Positions 6,918-7,000 of a stretch of DNA of 7,000 nucleotides are shown here, piece by piece (the first letter of the stretch is position 1; each line of letters opens with the position of its first letter). This DNA is from Candidatus Avelusimicrobium alvi (GTDB taxonomy: Bacteria > Elusimicrobiota > Elusimicrobia > Elusimicrobiales > Elusimicrobiaceae): positions 1-7,000 of the forward strand of contig DCTQ01000018.1 in the NCBI GenBank assembly GCA_002329395.1, given 5' to 3'. The position numbers and the translations under genes were made by a program. Below the pieces are notes generated by a model. The model did no database searches, was not told the DNA's origin, and was given only the letters and a program-made list of their open reading frames with translations.

Positions 6918-6997
6918 ATCCGTTTTGCGCGGGAGAAGCGTTTTATTTGTCTGAGCGAAGCGAGTTGTAAAACGCGCCGCGTAAAACTGGATTTTAT
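6913..6997. repeat. Large imperfect inverted repeat able to form a long hairpin
   Basis: The outer arms are ATAAAATCC (6913-6921) and GGATTTTAT (6989-6997), a perfect 9-bp match. Next, GTTTTGCGCGG (6922-6932) pairs with CCGCGTAAAAC (6977-6987) over 11 positions with a single G-T wobble and one unpaired T at 6988. After a small internal loop, GCGTTTTA (6938-6945) pairs with TAAAACGC (6968-6975). The apex holds CTGAGCGAAGCGAG (6951-6964). In total 28 positions pair. It could be a transcript-end structure, a structured RNA, or a short non-autonomous repeat element. The sequence beyond 7000 is needed to see flanking duplications or a T-tract. Confidence 0.7.
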
Positions 6998-7000
6998 GGG

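Larger units (their letters stand above)
6777..7000. other. Stretch without a recognisable gene, running to the window edge
   Basis: About 220 bases after the terminator hold no open frame of convincing length on either strand. The first part (to about 6835) is GC-rich. The middle (about 6841-6895) is strongly G/T-skewed on the + strand and carries two loosely similar segments, GGTCTTAGCCGTG (6866-6878) and GGCCTTAGCCCGT (6898-6910). The final part is the inverted repeat described separately. Composition differs clearly from the coding part, consistent with a real intergenic region. Confidence 0.6.

Overview
The window is read almost entirely on the + strand. It holds the 3' part of a tightly packed gene run that ends in an intrinsic terminator, followed by about 220 bases with no gene. 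The organism looks like a Gram-negative-type bacterium of moderate to high GC. It has a bacterial isoleucyl-tRNA synthetase with a C-terminal zinc motif, a lipoprotein signal peptidase, a lipobox-bearing lipoprotein and a deazaguanine (queuosine) enzyme. A gut-type Elusimicrobiota or similar uncultured lineage is my guess from the overall feel of the proteins. It is not proven by any marker here.

Layout: (1) ileS, truncated at its 5' end by the window edge (1-2192). (2) lspA, lipoprotein signal peptidase (2185-2676). (3) A TPR-repeat lipoprotein (2673-3659). (4) An eight-helix P-type ATPase of the heavy-metal (P1B) architecture in which several hallmark residues are replaced (3662-5614). (5) queF, 7-cyano-7-deazaguanine reductase (5611-6018). 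(6) An unrecognised membrane-anchored protein with a low-complexity middle and a small C-terminal domain (6018-6728). (7) An intrinsic terminator (6751-6776). (8) A tail with no gene (6777-7000) that ends in a large imperfect inverted repeat (6913-6997).

The junctions are an 8-base overlap, a 4-base ATGA overlap, a 2-base gap, another ATGA overlap and a 1-base TAATG overlap. No promoter or terminator is visible between genes. The simplest reading is one transcription unit with translational coupling, closed by the terminator at 6751. Four of the six products act at the cell envelope (LspA, the lipoprotein, the ATPase-like protein and the anchored protein). Two are linked to tRNA (IleRS charging, QueF for wobble-base modification). 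LspA should process the lipoprotein encoded directly after it.

The most interesting item is the ATPase-like protein. It keeps the phosphorylated aspartate (DKTGT), GDGxND and SGDN. It has TGN in place of TGE, CCPA in place of the CPC metal motif, DGP in place of the SEHP histidine-proline, and no N-terminal metal-binding domain. It may be a repurposed or regulatory P-type ATPase rather than an ordinary metal pump. Second is the 85-base inverted repeat at the right edge.
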